Source of the DNA: Bacteroidales bacterium | GTDB lineage: Bacteria > Bacteroidota > Bacteroidia > Bacteroidales > Porphyromonadaceae | Direction: 5' to 3' | Length of the DNA: 16,414 bases | Assembly: GCA_004555765.1 (NCBI GenBank) | Contig: SFHG01000047.1 | Coordinates: forward strand, 1 to 16,414 | In this document: positions 1 to 7,485 of the stretch, piece after piece | How positions within the stretch are numbered: the first letter of the stretch is position 1 | How the letters are laid out: every line of letters begins with the position of its first letter | Position numbers and translations under genes: made by a program | Notes under the pieces: generated by a model | Seen by the model: only the letters and a program-made list of their open reading frames with translations | What the model was told of the DNA's origin: nothing | The model's database searches: none

Positions 1-116
1 TGTTATTCAGTTGTTTATATTAAGATAAAGATAACGATTTCTAACGACAAAGGGTGAGAAATCGCAAGAAATCTCACCCTTCTTTTTTACCCCTCACTCG
101 ACTTGCGGAATCTAGG
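1..116 (-). mobile_element. Partial IS1380-family element, left end only (truncated by window edge)
   Basis: Bases 1-116 are the reverse complement of 3451-3566, the left end of the complete IS copy, with only two differing bases (a tc/ct swap inside the terminal inverted repeat near 100). The outer tip of the element is at 116 and its transposase would read leftward, out of the window. The fragment holds the terminal repeat (about 96-116), a 10-bp stem hairpin (50-81) followed by six T residues on the + strand, and one copy of the 51-bp unit that is duplicated in the other IS. The family name is taken from the transposase of the second copy. Confidence 0.85.
50..88 (+). terminator. Outward-facing terminator hairpin inside IS end
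   Basis: A 10-bp stem (50-59 with 72-81, aagggtgaga type) is followed on the + strand by cttttttac (T run 83-88). This is a classic intrinsic terminator pointing out of the IS into the cargo segment. The same structure recurs at the other IS copy. Confidence 0.55.
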
Positions 117-228
117 CGAGAACTTATGGGGTACTCATTAGAGTTGCAAATAAACTTTTCGCTCGTCCACCACGTCCGACTTGTCTGCCCCGTCCGACTT
201 ATCCGATAAGGCACCCCCGATTAATCGC

Positions 229-265
229 CCTCTAGTAAGGACCTCAGAGAGATCCTTACTAGAGG
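229..265. terminator. 13-bp perfect inverted repeat, terminator-like
   Basis: Bases 229-241 pair perfectly with 253-265 (cctctagtaagga / tccttactagagg), leaving an 11-base loop. It lies about 80 bases past the stop of the minus-strand rhodanese gene, so it may end that transcript. No T run follows on either strand, so a processing or protein-binding role is equally possible. The rest of 117-345 shows only a short direct repeat (cgtccgactt at about 173 and 201) and no gene. Confidence 0.4.
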
Positions 266-345
266 CGCTCAGATGATATCTCGCAGGAAGACCTTTCTAA
301 TGGCGTAACCCCAGCTCCATCTTGAGGGTACACACAATAATAGAG

Positions 346-741
346 CTACTTCAAAACCGGATAGCCTGCATCTAACCACCCAAGTATACCGTCCTTGAGA
401 TTGACGATGCTGTAGCCCTCCTTTTCTAGTTCCTTGGCGGCCATCATACTCCTCTTGCCCGAACGACAGTAGAGATAAATTGGCTGACTCTTGTCTAGTT
501 GCTCACTTACCTTTTTCGTAAAGCTTGGGCCCTGCACATCAATATTGATCGCAGACTCAAGGTGCCCTTCGGCAAATTCTTCCGCAGTACGAACATCAAG
601 AAGCTGCACCTCCGAAGCCCCGCTAATTCGTTCTTTGAATGTAGCAGAGTCCACCGTCTCTATCTTTTGTGATGCTTGGCACGATCCAAAAAGCATTGCA
701 AATATCCCCATAATGATGCTGTAGTAAAGTATTCGTGTCAT
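346..741 (-). CDS. Rhodanese-like domain lipoprotein
   Basis: Single-domain rhodanese (sulfurtransferase fold) of 131 residues. Residues 1-20 are a signal sequence ending in a lipobox (LFGSC, Cys21), so the protein should be lipid-anchored and face the periplasm. The rhodanese signature DVRTAEEFAEGH lies at 49-60, and the active-site loop CRSGKRS starts at Cys92, the residue that carries persulfide in this family. The length fits a signal peptide plus one rhodanese module. The ATG at 741 is supported by a TAnnTTTG promoter box 44 bases upstream (785-792). The gene lies downstream of the TonB receptor in the same direction, but a hairpin and its own promoter separate them. The physiological sulfur acceptor cannot be read from the sequence; cyanide detoxification or thiol chemistry in the envelope are guesses. 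Confidence 0.88.
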   Translation of the reverse strand: MTRILYYSIIMGIFAMLFGSCQASQKIETVDSATFKERISGASEVQLLDVRTAEEFAEGHLESAINIDVQGPSFTKKVSEQLDKSQPIYLYCRSGKRSMMAAKELEKEGYSIVNLKDGILGWLDAGYPVLK

Positions 742-784
742 ATAATAATATAATGTTTCATTGTGGCTAAATTGCCTTCTGATA

Positions 785-792
785 CAAATATA
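785..792 (-). promoter_or_regulatory. Promoter -7 box for the rhodanese gene
   Basis: On the minus strand this reads TATATTTG, a perfect match to the Bacteroidota -7 consensus TAnnTTTG, placed 44 bases before the start codon. No clear -33 TTTG box is seen upstream. Confidence 0.5.
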
Positions 793-869
793 ACCACTCG
801 GACAATAAAGTGTTGACCTAGAAAGCGATTTTAGGTGATTTAATGCTAGACTACAGCCTTCGTAATAAT

Positions 870-909
870 TGGTGCGACCTCAGACGTTTGTATATCCAAG
901 GTCGCACCA
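870..909 (-). terminator. Hairpin after the TonB receptor gene
   Basis: An 11-bp perfect stem (870-880 with 899-909, ggtgcgacct / aggtcgcacc plus one A-T pair) with an 18-base loop begins 39 bases past the receptor stop codon. It is followed on the minus strand by an AT-rich stretch rather than a clean T run, so it is a plausible but not certain terminator. Confidence 0.5.
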
Positions 910-947
910 TTAACTGTCACAAAGAGGATGGTTCCCCTTCCAAGAAA

Positions 948-3061
948 TTAAAATCTATAAGTCATGGAGAGGTTGATTACACGACCATTACCATGTGTAT
1001 ACTCGGTATCTCTTGCTACTAATTGAGATTGAACCGTGTAGTAGGTGGTGTTGAGTAGGTTTTCTATGCCCAATGTGTAGGTAAATTTATCTACCGTAAG
1101 TCCTGCATTGAGATGCAATAAGGTGACTGGTGTTACCTTGCCTTCGCCTTCGGTATATTTCCCTTTTTCGTTTTTGGCAAAGCGATCCCTTGCTCCAGTA
1201 TACATACCATATAGGCGTATATAGCTATGTTTTGTAGGGCGACAATTGATATATCCAGTAACCTTCATTGGGGGAATAGATTGGCCACTCATATAATGGT
1301 TCCAAGAGCCATCAACATACTTCTTCCCTTCCATCATTGAGAATCCAACGCCTGTCTGCCACTGTTTATTGATGGTCGCATCCATTGATAGCTCTCCACC
1401 AAGAACACGTTGGGGTGAGCGATCTACCACCCAGAATCCATCTACACTTTTTAGGTCACTACCAAGCGCTGCGTAGGTGTAGAATACTGCGCCAGAAGTC
1501 TCTAGCCTTGAATCCTCGCCAAAGAGGTCGTCTATGGTAGAGTAAAAGCCTATTTCGGCATTGTGTGTCTTAACAGGAGAGGTTTCTATTTTGCTCAGCA
1601 CATCACTCTTTGCTTCACGCAAAGTGCGTCCAAGGTCATATATAGAGAAGCCTTGAGAGTAAGCTAAAAATGGTTGGAATACCCTCCACTTATTCAAGGT
1701 CACACCACCATTTAAGGATAGGTTGTTGTAAGGCAATACACCGCCTTTGACCTTAGTCCGTGCAACACCTGACTTCTTTGGAAGGACTTCATAGTCTGGC
1801 ACGCGCACGTCAATGCGATCATATCTAGCCCCTACTTTGATATTGAGGAGGTTGCCAATAGTGGTTTTGGTTTGTACAAATGGTCCAAAGTTAATAGCTG
1901 TCATCTCTGGCACCCAATAACGACCGTCTACAAGGGGCTGTCCAGTACGATCCACTGTGAAGTCAATACCATACAGGAGCTTTGTAAAAACTTGGTCACT
2001 CAGAGAGAGTTTGGTATCAAGCTGAGCTTTTGCACCGAACTGTTTTGCCTCAATGGTTGCCTGCCCGCTAGTGCCTTCCCAACGAGGCTTCTTTTCATTG
2101 TGTATCCGGTAGTCTGTAACGACCTTTACTGCACGGCCCTGTAGTGATGCCTCAAAGTCAGTCCCGCTGAATATATTTTTATGCGTGTAGCGTAGGTAGG
2201 CATTATTATTGTACGCCATTCCTTCTGGAATTGCTTCTTTTGGCTGATCCCCTTTAATCCCTATGCGAGGACTTTCCAAGTATTTGCCACCACTAGCAAT
2301 GAGTGGACTATTTTGTGTAGTCCTAAAGAAGTTGTACATTCCCTCAATACGAGCCGCCTCATTTAGTTGATATCCAACCTTTGCTAGGACATTGTATGTG
2401 CGGGTGTCTCCAAGCCCATATCGAGGAGAAAGGTATACACCATCACCATCTACCGAGCTACCAGTCTGTCCGATCACGCCATTAATCAGATAGTCAAAAT
2501 CACCTAGCTTGCCATAAAACTGTTGATTGACACGGTAGCCAAATGAATGTGTCTTATTGCTGAATAAAGAGTGATCCTGCATTGCGATGTAAGATTGACC
2601 ACCGAAAGGCTTATTATGACTGTTTTTACGCGTCACGATATTGATGATACCACCATTTGCTCCATTGCCATAAAGGGCGGTTGCACCTTTGATCACCTCA
2701 ATTCGCTCCACAGCCGTCGGATCAATGGTCCGAAGGTCACGGCTTGTTGCTCGTAGATATTGGAGCGCTCACTAGTCGTATTGCCGGTAGAGGCCATTCC
2801 TGGCACCAAAAAGCCTACGATAGCCTGCATGTCTGGCATAGTCTTATTGAGCTCCACCAGCTCCTTTCGTGTTATAATTGAGATGGTTGTCGCCGACTGA
2901 CTTTTCACTTCAGGGGTCCTTTGAGCGGTCACGACCACTTCATCGAGTGTGCCATCATCGCGCACCTCATTTTGAGCCATAGCTGTAAGGCAAATGGAGG
3001 TAGATGTTAGTAGAGAAAAGGCCACGTAGCGCGCCCATCTATTTAGTCCCAAGTATCCCAT
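948..3061 (-). pseudogene. TonB-dependent outer-membrane receptor (siderophore type), frameshifted with plug deletion
   Basis: Two minus-strand reading frames (3061-2693, then about 2756-948) together make a TonB-dependent receptor. The first has a signal peptide (to about residue 29, TAMA|Q), a TonB box-like TLDEVVVTA and the start of the plug. The second, in another frame, starts with LRATSRDLRTIDPTAVERIE and runs through GATALYGNGANGGIINI into a 22-strand-type barrel ending in the C-terminal Phe (MTYRF) typical of outer-membrane barrels. At about 2757 the frames join directly: the first ends in TTSERSN and the second resumes at LRATSRDL. In intact relatives the segment between these points carries the RGR...VLIDG core of the plug, which is absent here. 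An internal deletion that also shifts frame is the simplest reading. The family imports iron-siderophore or similar complexes with TonB/ExbBD energy; the substrate is unknown. The gene is probably non-functional, although the barrel frame is otherwise open. Confidence 0.85.
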
Positions 3062-3127
3062 GATATTAAATGCTTATATTATTACTGTATTATGGAGAAA
3101 CATTTGTTGTCGCTCCTTTTTCTGTCG

Positions 3128-3158
3128 CAAAGGTCGTAAATTATGTTATTTCACGAAA
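3128..3158 (-). promoter_or_regulatory. Putative promoter of the TonB receptor gene
   Basis: On the minus strand TTTC (3158-3155) is followed after 19 bases by GACCTTTG (3135-3128), one mismatch from TAnnTTTG. This predicts a transcript start near 3121 and a leader of about 60 bases before the ATG at 3061. Confidence 0.4.
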
Positions 3159-3176
3159 TACCTACATATGTGTATT

Positions 3177-3234
3177 TTTGAGGATATTATGCGAAGTGTA
3201 CTCATACGTTTGAGGTTTTAATATTAATAAAACC
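3177..3234 (+). promoter_or_regulatory. Orphan + strand promoter-like site followed at once by a hairpin
   Basis: TACGTTTG at 3205-3212 is a perfect -7 match on the + strand, with TTTG at 3177-3180 (24-base gap, a little long). A 7-bp stem (ggtttta 3214-3220 with taaaacc 3228-3234) follows directly. No coding gene lies downstream before the IS. It may be a remnant, a chance match, or the start of a small RNA. Confidence 0.25.
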
Positions 3235-3288
3235 ACTTCTTCTTATCCGACCCAAAAGGGGGTGATTATTTATCAGCACCATTAATAA

Positions 3289-3329
3289 CCCCAAGTCGCT
3301 CGGGGCTAATGCCCCTCCGGCTAGGGGGC
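3289..3329. repeat. Nested GC-rich palindromes in the receptor-IS gap
   Basis: Within otherwise AT-rich DNA, cccc (3289-3292) can pair with gggg (3302-3305), ggggc-taat-gcccc forms a tight 5-bp hairpin (3302-3315), and gcccc (3311-3315) can pair with ggggc (3325-3329). These mutually exclusive stems resemble the dispersed intergenic palindromes common in Bacteroidota genomes, but copy number cannot be judged from one instance. The rest of 3062-3450 shows no gene. Confidence 0.4.
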
Positions 3330-3416
3330 TACAACAAATCGGACCTCCTGTGGATGTTCTTACCCGTTTGTCCAACACGTGCTAAGCATATTAGATGATC
3401 AACTTAAGCATATACT

Positions 3417-3438
3417 TCTAATGCGTAACCCCATAAGT
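3417..3438. repeat. 22-base motif repeated three times near IS ends
   Basis: The motif (tctaatgcgtaacccca followed by taagt) at 3417-3438 recurs as an inverted near-copy at 122-142 and as a direct partial copy at 296-313. Two of the copies lie 5 and 12 bases from the tips of the two IS copies. Confidence 0.5.
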
Positions 3439-3450
3439 ATTCAGAAGATT

Positions 3451-3471
3451 CCTAGATTCCGCAAGCTGAGT
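3451..3471 (+). repeat. IS left terminal inverted repeat
   Basis: Pairs with the reverse complement of 5204-5224 at 18 of 21 positions; mismatches are at positions 4, 5 and 14. Confidence 0.8.
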
Positions 3472-3485
3472 GAGGGGTAAAAAAG

Positions 3486-3517
3486 AAGGGTGAGATTTCT
3501 TGCGATTTCTCACCCTT
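3486..3517 (-). terminator. Terminator hairpin just inside the IS left end
   Basis: A 10-bp stem (3486-3495 with 3508-3517) has a T run on its minus-strand downstream side (cttttttac), so it stops transcripts leaving the IS toward the cargo. As RNA on the + strand it would fold upstream of the transposase and could damp read-in expression. Confidence 0.5.
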
Positions 3518-3617
3518 TGTCGTTAGAAATCGTTATCTTTATCTTAATATAAACAACTGAATAACATTTGTCGTTAGAAATCGTTATCTTTATCTTAATA
3601 TAAACAACTGAATAACA
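3516..3617 (+). repeat. 51-bp perfect tandem duplication upstream of the transposase
   Basis: Units 3516-3566 and 3567-3617 are identical over 51 bases and begin tttgtcgttagaaatcg. Each carries a TTTG box and, 20 bases on, TATCTTAA, a weak match to the Bacteroidota -7 box, so the duplication may double the transposase promoter. Confidence 0.85.
3567..3598 (+). promoter_or_regulatory. Possible transposase promoter (second copy)
   Basis: TTTG at 3567-3570, a 20-base gap, then TATCTTAA at 3591-3598 (two mismatches from TAnnTTTG), 42 bases before the transposase ATG. The same arrangement exists in the first 51-bp unit. Confidence 0.3.
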
Positions 3618-3639
3618 ATATCTAACACCCTATTAAGGT

Positions 3640-4972
3640 ATGGCAAATATACAAGTAATTTCTGAGAGAGCACAGCGTTTTGGCGGATTAAATTTCATTT
3701 TACAGTCCAAGGAGTACAAAAAGATTCTTGAGCTGTGTGATAAGGAGCTGGGAGTAAGGAGCAGCTCTGGTGGTGGGTACTCCTATTCGGAGGTGATCAA
3801 TGCTCTGTTTCTCAGCATCTTATCTAGAGGCACGTGTATTGAAGACGTCAATCTCTTGGTTTCTGAATTATCTCAATGCCCTCAACAAAAGGCTCCGAGT
3901 GCAGATACTGTACTTCGGACACTTAAGAAACTTTCGGTTGATGACGAACTGGTGAAAGCGAAGGGATCTGGGATTGACTACACATTCAATCGCAATTCAA
4001 AGCTGAACGAACTCTTGGTAAAAGGGACTATTGAAGCAGGGCTATTGGAGAGTGGCAAAGCCTGCGACTTCGACTACGACAACCAGATTATTCAGACAAA
4101 GAAACGAGACTCTGCATGGACCTATAAGGACGTAAAGGGGTATGCCCCTGGCATTGCCTTTGCCAATGGTCACCCCATAAGAATTGAAGGTCGTAGCGGA
4201 AATGCCCCTGTGGTTTTTGATCAAGCCAAGACTCTTCGATTGGCCTATGAGGCACTCCTAAAGGAGGGAGTGACGGTGAAGCGTTCAAGAATGGACGCTG
4301 GCTCGTACAGCAGAGATGTCATCTCAGTTGTGGAGGAGTATTCCGACCTCTTTTACATCCGTGCCATAGACACCCCTTATCATAGGTCCGCTTGTTGAGG
4401 AAAGCAAGACAGGGTGGACACGACTAAAGCTCAAAAGTAGCAATGGAGACATAAGAAATATTGAAGCTAGGAGTGTGGACGCAGACGAGTTTATCAAGGG
4501 AAAGAGTTACAGAGTTGTGCTTTACCGCTACAGGGATGGATGGTCTGAGGGTACTATGTTTTCTGATGACGAAGAGATGAAGTATAGATACTTTAGCATC
4601 ATCACTAATGATGAAGATACTAGTGAAGAGGAGATCATAAAGTACTACAACAAGAGAGGCAGCATTGAGCGAGTGTTTGACCAGATGAATAACGACTTTA
4701 ATTGGGCACACCTGCCGAGCTCCGATATGAATCAAAACACTGTGTTTATGCTCCTTACAGCATTACTGAGGAACTTCTATACGAAGTATATTTCAGAGGA
4801 GTCAAAGCGATGCGGGCATCTTATTAGCTCAAAAGCACGACTCAAAAAGTTTATCTACCACTTTGTCACTTGCCCAGCTCGATGGGTAAAGAGCAAGACA
4901 GGTGACATCCTACAACTCTTTGGGGCAACAGCTTTACAGCAACGGTATGTAGAACAGATGTGCGATGGGTAG
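3640..4972 (+). pseudogene. IS1380-family DDE transposase, broken by a one-base frameshift
   Basis: The first frame (3640-4398) encodes the N-terminal two thirds and stops after the false tail HRSAC. The second frame is open through 4382-4972 and reads on as IIGPLVEESKTGWTRLKLKS, so the protein is continuous once one extra base near 4370-4375 is ignored. A run of four C in gacacccctt is the likely slip point: removing one C gives D-T-L-I-I-G-P-L. Family marks are ACDFDYDNQ (first Asp), RMDAGSY (second Asp) and YYNKRGSIERVFDQMNNDF (catalytic Glu region). Repaired, the protein would be about 443 residues, normal for the family. Programmed frameshifting is not known for this family, so this is most likely an inactive copy or a sequencing error. 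Confidence 0.85.
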
Positions 4973-5203
4973 GAGAAGGCTGATAGACAGACAAGACAAG
5001 TACGTACCGCTTTAAGACAATGGCATCTTAAGGCGGCAATAGGAGTGCCAATAGGCGTAGAATTTACATAAAAGAACACAATGAACACATCATAAAGAGA
5101 TAAATAGAGAATAAGCAGACTTCCACATAAAGCCTTTGGTCTGCTGAAAAAGTCGGGACACAAGAAAAAAACAATCAATAAGTACCCGACTAAAGCAATA
5201 AAA

Positions 5204-5224
5204 ACTCAGCCTGCGGAATTGAGG
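5204..5224 (-). repeat. IS right terminal inverted repeat
   Basis: The reverse complement begins cct and shares attccgca and gctgagt with the left end. The stretch 4973-5203 between the transposase stop and this repeat is AT-rich and holds no convincing gene. Confidence 0.8.
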
Positions 5225-5284
5225 TGACACGCCCCTCACTTCGCGCCCCACACGACACTGTCGCAGCCCGAGGCTCCGGGGACA

Positions 5285-5316
5285 TTCGGAAAATAGAGCG
5301 GAAAAAGCTACCTTTG
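5285..5316 (+). promoter_or_regulatory. Promoter of the DUF5020 gene
   Basis: TTCG at 5285-5288, a 20-base gap, then TACCTTTG at 5309-5316, a perfect -7 box. Transcription should start near 5323, giving a leader of about 60 bases before the ATG at 5384. It lies 60-90 bases outside the IS, so the insertion spared it. Confidence 0.7.
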
Positions 5317-5383
5317 TATATGACAGGGGGCTTAAGTGATCTCCCTGTACTTTTATGTTCGTCTACACCCGTTAGCAAGACCT

Positions 5384-6130
5384 ATGACCAGACTTACCTC
5401 CGCGCTCCTCTCCCTGATGCTCGTCAGTGTTGCCGGCTTCCTGCTCTCTCCGGAAGCCGGAGCGCAACAGTTCAAAAGCACAAACCTCCAATTTCACTAC
5501 AACTTCGGCAAAGAGATCTACAAAGCGGATCCCATTTTCTACGGACCTTCCCTCACCGCCGAGCACTTCGGCACGGATCGCTACGGCGAGACGCTCGTCC
5601 ACGTGGACGCAGATCTCGGGCAGCAGGGCATCGCGGACACGAGATGGACCATAGCACGAGACCTGAAGTTTTGGGACGCGCCCATCGCCCTGCACGGCGA
5701 GTACCGTGGAGGACTCACCAGAGTGGCGGACCGTCCCCGTGTGGAAAATGCCTACGTGGCAGGGCTGGATTACGTCTACACCAATAGCGCGAAAGACCTC
5801 AAACTAAATTTTGTCGCCGGTTACCGCTACAACCAAAATGCGGCTAAGCCCCACGGATTGCAGCTCTCCGGCTACTGGCAGTGGACCAGTTGGAACCGCC
5901 TCTGGTCCCTCATCGGGTACGTGAATGCCTATACTACGCAGACGGGCAACGAAGAGATGGCAATCGCTTTTCAAGCAGAACCCCAGTTTTGGCTCAACAT
6001 CAACCAATTCGCCGGGGTCAGCGATGCCTTTGACCTCTCCGTCGGCATAGAGGGGCGTATGTACTACAATGTCTTTATGCCCAAACGCTTCCTCGCAATG
6101 CCGACGCTTGCCCTGAAGTGGAACTTCTGA
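5384..6130 (+). CDS. DUF5020 family outer-membrane protein
   Basis: A 248-residue protein with a signal peptide (cleavage after about Ala27, EAGA|QQ) and a mature part rich in alternating aromatic and polar residues (NLQFHYNFG, ARDLKFW, LHGEYRGGL, GLQLSGYWQWTSW), ending in WNF, as expected for a small beta-barrel in the outer membrane. Length and motifs fit DUF5020, which is related to nucleoside-channel (Tsx/OmpK-like) barrels; a transport role is inferred from that relationship only. A GTG at 5336 would extend the frame by 16 residues, but that start lies only about 13 bases past the predicted transcript start, and the ATG at 5384 gives a clean signal peptide, so it is chosen. manC follows 57 bases later in the same direction. 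Confidence 0.8.
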   Translation: MTRLTSALLSLMLVSVAGFLLSPEAGAQQFKSTNLQFHYNFGKEIYKADPIFYGPSLTAEHFGTDRYGETLVHVDADLGQQGIADTRWTIARDLKFWDAPIALHGEYRGGLTRVADRPRVENAYVAGLDYVYTNSAKDLKLNFVAGYRYNQNAAKPHGLQLSGYWQWTSWNRLWSLIGYVNAYTTQTGNEEMAIAFQAEPQFWLNINQFAGVSDAFDLSVGIEGRMYYNVFMPKRFLAMPTLALKWNF

Positions 6131-6153
6131 CCGCAATCTCCCCCAACCACCTC

Positions 6154-6174
6154 ACTCCGAACTCCGAACTCCGA
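6154..6174 (+). repeat. Heptanucleotide tandem repeat (actccga x3) before manC
   Basis: Three perfect head-to-tail copies of actccga fill 6154-6174, in the 57-base gap between the DUF5020 stop and the manC start. Such a short repeat can change copy number by slippage and so alter leader length. Confidence 0.8.
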
Positions 6175-6187
6175 ACTGACACATAGT

Positions 6188-7297
6188 ATGAGCGCCCCAC
6201 ACAGCTACTGCGTAATCCTTGCCGGCGGTATCGGAAGCCGGCTGTGGCCTTTCAGCCGAAAAAATCGTCCCAAACAGTTCTTGGACGTCCTCGGCACCGG
6301 CATTACCCTCCTGCAGATGACCTACCGGAGGTTCCTCAAAAGCTATGATGACAGACACATCTTCGTCATTACGAATAAGCTCTATGCAGATCTCGCCCTC
6401 GAGCAGCTGCCCGGTCTTCCGGAAGAGTGCCTCCTCTTGGAGCCGCTTCAGCGGAATACTGCCGCCTCCATCGCTTTCGCTGCCAAGCACATCGAAGCCT
6501 CCGACCCCGCTGCAGTCATCACTTTTGCTCCCTGTGACCATCTCATCATCAGAGAGAAAGAGTTTGCCAAGAGCATAGACATCGCCACAGAAAAGGCATC
6601 CGAAGAAGACATCATCCTGACCCTGGGTATCAAACCCGCGTACATCGAACCGGGCTACGGCTACATCCAGGCGGTGGATCCCGAGCACCCGGGTGCAGAG
6701 CTTGAAGCCGGTCGGTGTTACAGTGTCAAAGCTTTCACGGAAAAGCCCGACCGCAGTATGGCCAAAGTCCTTGTGGAGAGCGGAGAGTTCTTTTGGAACG
6801 CAGGCTTCTTCATCGCCAAGGCGACCCATTTCACGGAAGTGATCGGCAGGTACTTCCCCGAGCTTACGGAACTGCTGTACAAGAAGCCCGAAGTCTGGGG
6901 AACGGAAGAGGAGATGCCGTTTTTGGAGGAAATCTTCCCCTACCTGCCGAGTACCTCTTTCGACTATGCCGTGATGGAAAAAGCACAGGGCGTGAAGATG
7001 CTCCTGTGCGACTTCGGGTGGACCGACCTTGGCAGCTGGACGTCCATCGACAAGATCATCAAACACGATAAGCGCTACAACGCCATCGTGGGCAAAGCCA
7101 AAACGATCTTCAACGACAGCACGCACAACCTTGTTTTCACGGATCGCGACGATCACCTCGTCGTCCTCCAAGGTGTCTCCGATATGCTGGTGGTGGAAAA
7201 AGACAACATCCTCATCATCTGTCGCAAAGGTGACGAACTGAAGCTCAAGCAGGTGATGCCCGATGCCGGGAACCTCGACAAGAGATTCGTCGAATGA
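6188..7297 (+). CDS. manC: Mannose-1-phosphate guanylyltransferase
   Basis: Makes GDP-mannose from mannose-1-phosphate and GTP, in the cytoplasm, as precursor for GDP-mannose and GDP-fucose sugars in surface polysaccharides and glycoproteins. The 369 residues fit the single-domain form without a fused isomerase. The nucleotide-binding signature LAGGIGSRLWPFSRKNRPKQ sits at residues 11-30, the PCDHLI metal-binding segment (Asp117) at 115-120, FTEKPD at 183-188 and FWNAGFF at 202-208, all in the family order. It lies 57 bases after the DUF5020 gene and may share its promoter. There is no neighbouring sugar-pathway gene, so it appears to be a housekeeping copy. The ATG at 6188 is five residues before the conserved start of the fold. 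Confidence 0.93.
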   Translation: MSAPHSYCVILAGGIGSRLWPFSRKNRPKQFLDVLGTGITLLQMTYRRFLKSYDDRHIFVITNKLYADLALEQLPGLPEECLLLEPLQRNTAASIAFAAKHIEASDPAAVITFAPCDHLIIREKEFAKSIDIATEKASEEDIILTLGIKPAYIEPGYGYIQAVDPEHPGAELEAGRCYSVKAFTEKPDRSMAKVLVESGEFFWNAGFFIAKATHFTEVIGRYFPELTELLYKKPEVWGTEEEMPFLEEIFPYLPSTSFDYAVMEKAQGVKMLLCDFGWTDLGSWTSIDKIIKHDKRYNAIVGKAKTIFNDSTHNLVFTDRDDHLVVLQGVSDMLVVEKDNILIICRKGDELKLKQVMPDAGNLDKRFVE

Positions 7298-7485
7298 CCC
7301 ACGCTCTTTCGGCGGATAAGATGAAGCTTGAAATCGCGTCTTCTCCGGAAACGGATCCACTCACCATGCTTGGTGTCTCGGACTGAAACAAGAAGCGCTG
7401 TGGGGACGGAGGTTTAGTCGGGACGGCTCTTTTATTTCACTATAGGGAACTTTATTTCCCCATACAGTCTCTGATTGACAAAAGA

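Larger units (their letters stand above)
117..3450. mobile_element. Segment bracketed by two inverted IS copies (possible composite-transposon cargo)
   Basis: This stretch lies between the inward-facing left ends of two copies of the same IS in inverted orientation. It holds the rhodanese lipoprotein and the broken TonB-dependent receptor and is visibly AT-richer than the genes after 5224. That it moves, or once moved, as a unit is inference. No 4-base target duplication matches across the right-hand IS copy (gatt before 3451, tgac after 5224), and the outer flank of the left copy is outside the window. Confidence 0.4.
3451..5224 (+). mobile_element. IS1380-family insertion sequence, complete ends, frameshifted transposase
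   Basis: The element is 1774 bases, near the usual size for IS1380-type elements. Imperfect terminal inverted repeats match at 18 of 21 positions (3451-3471 and 5204-5224, both beginning cct and containing attccgca and gctgagt). One DDE transposase fills most of the element. The flanks gatt and tgac do not form the 4-base duplication expected for this family, which suggests rearrangement after insertion. A 51-bp tandem duplication precedes the transposase. Family membership is judged from the transposase motifs; the exact IS name is not assigned. Confidence 0.82.

Noticed and set aside
3640..4972. Programmed frameshifting of the transposase
   Set aside because: No slippery site with a stimulatory structure was seen, the family is not known to use it, and a single C insertion explains it more simply.
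5336..5383. GTG start for the DUF5020 gene
   Set aside because: It lies only about 13 bases past the predicted transcript start and would spoil the signal peptide; the ATG at 5384 fits better.
6152..7360. Long antisense frames opposite manC, rnz, the permease, xerC and the dipeptidase
   Set aside because: They mirror the codon pattern of the real genes in GC-rich DNA and show no domain features.
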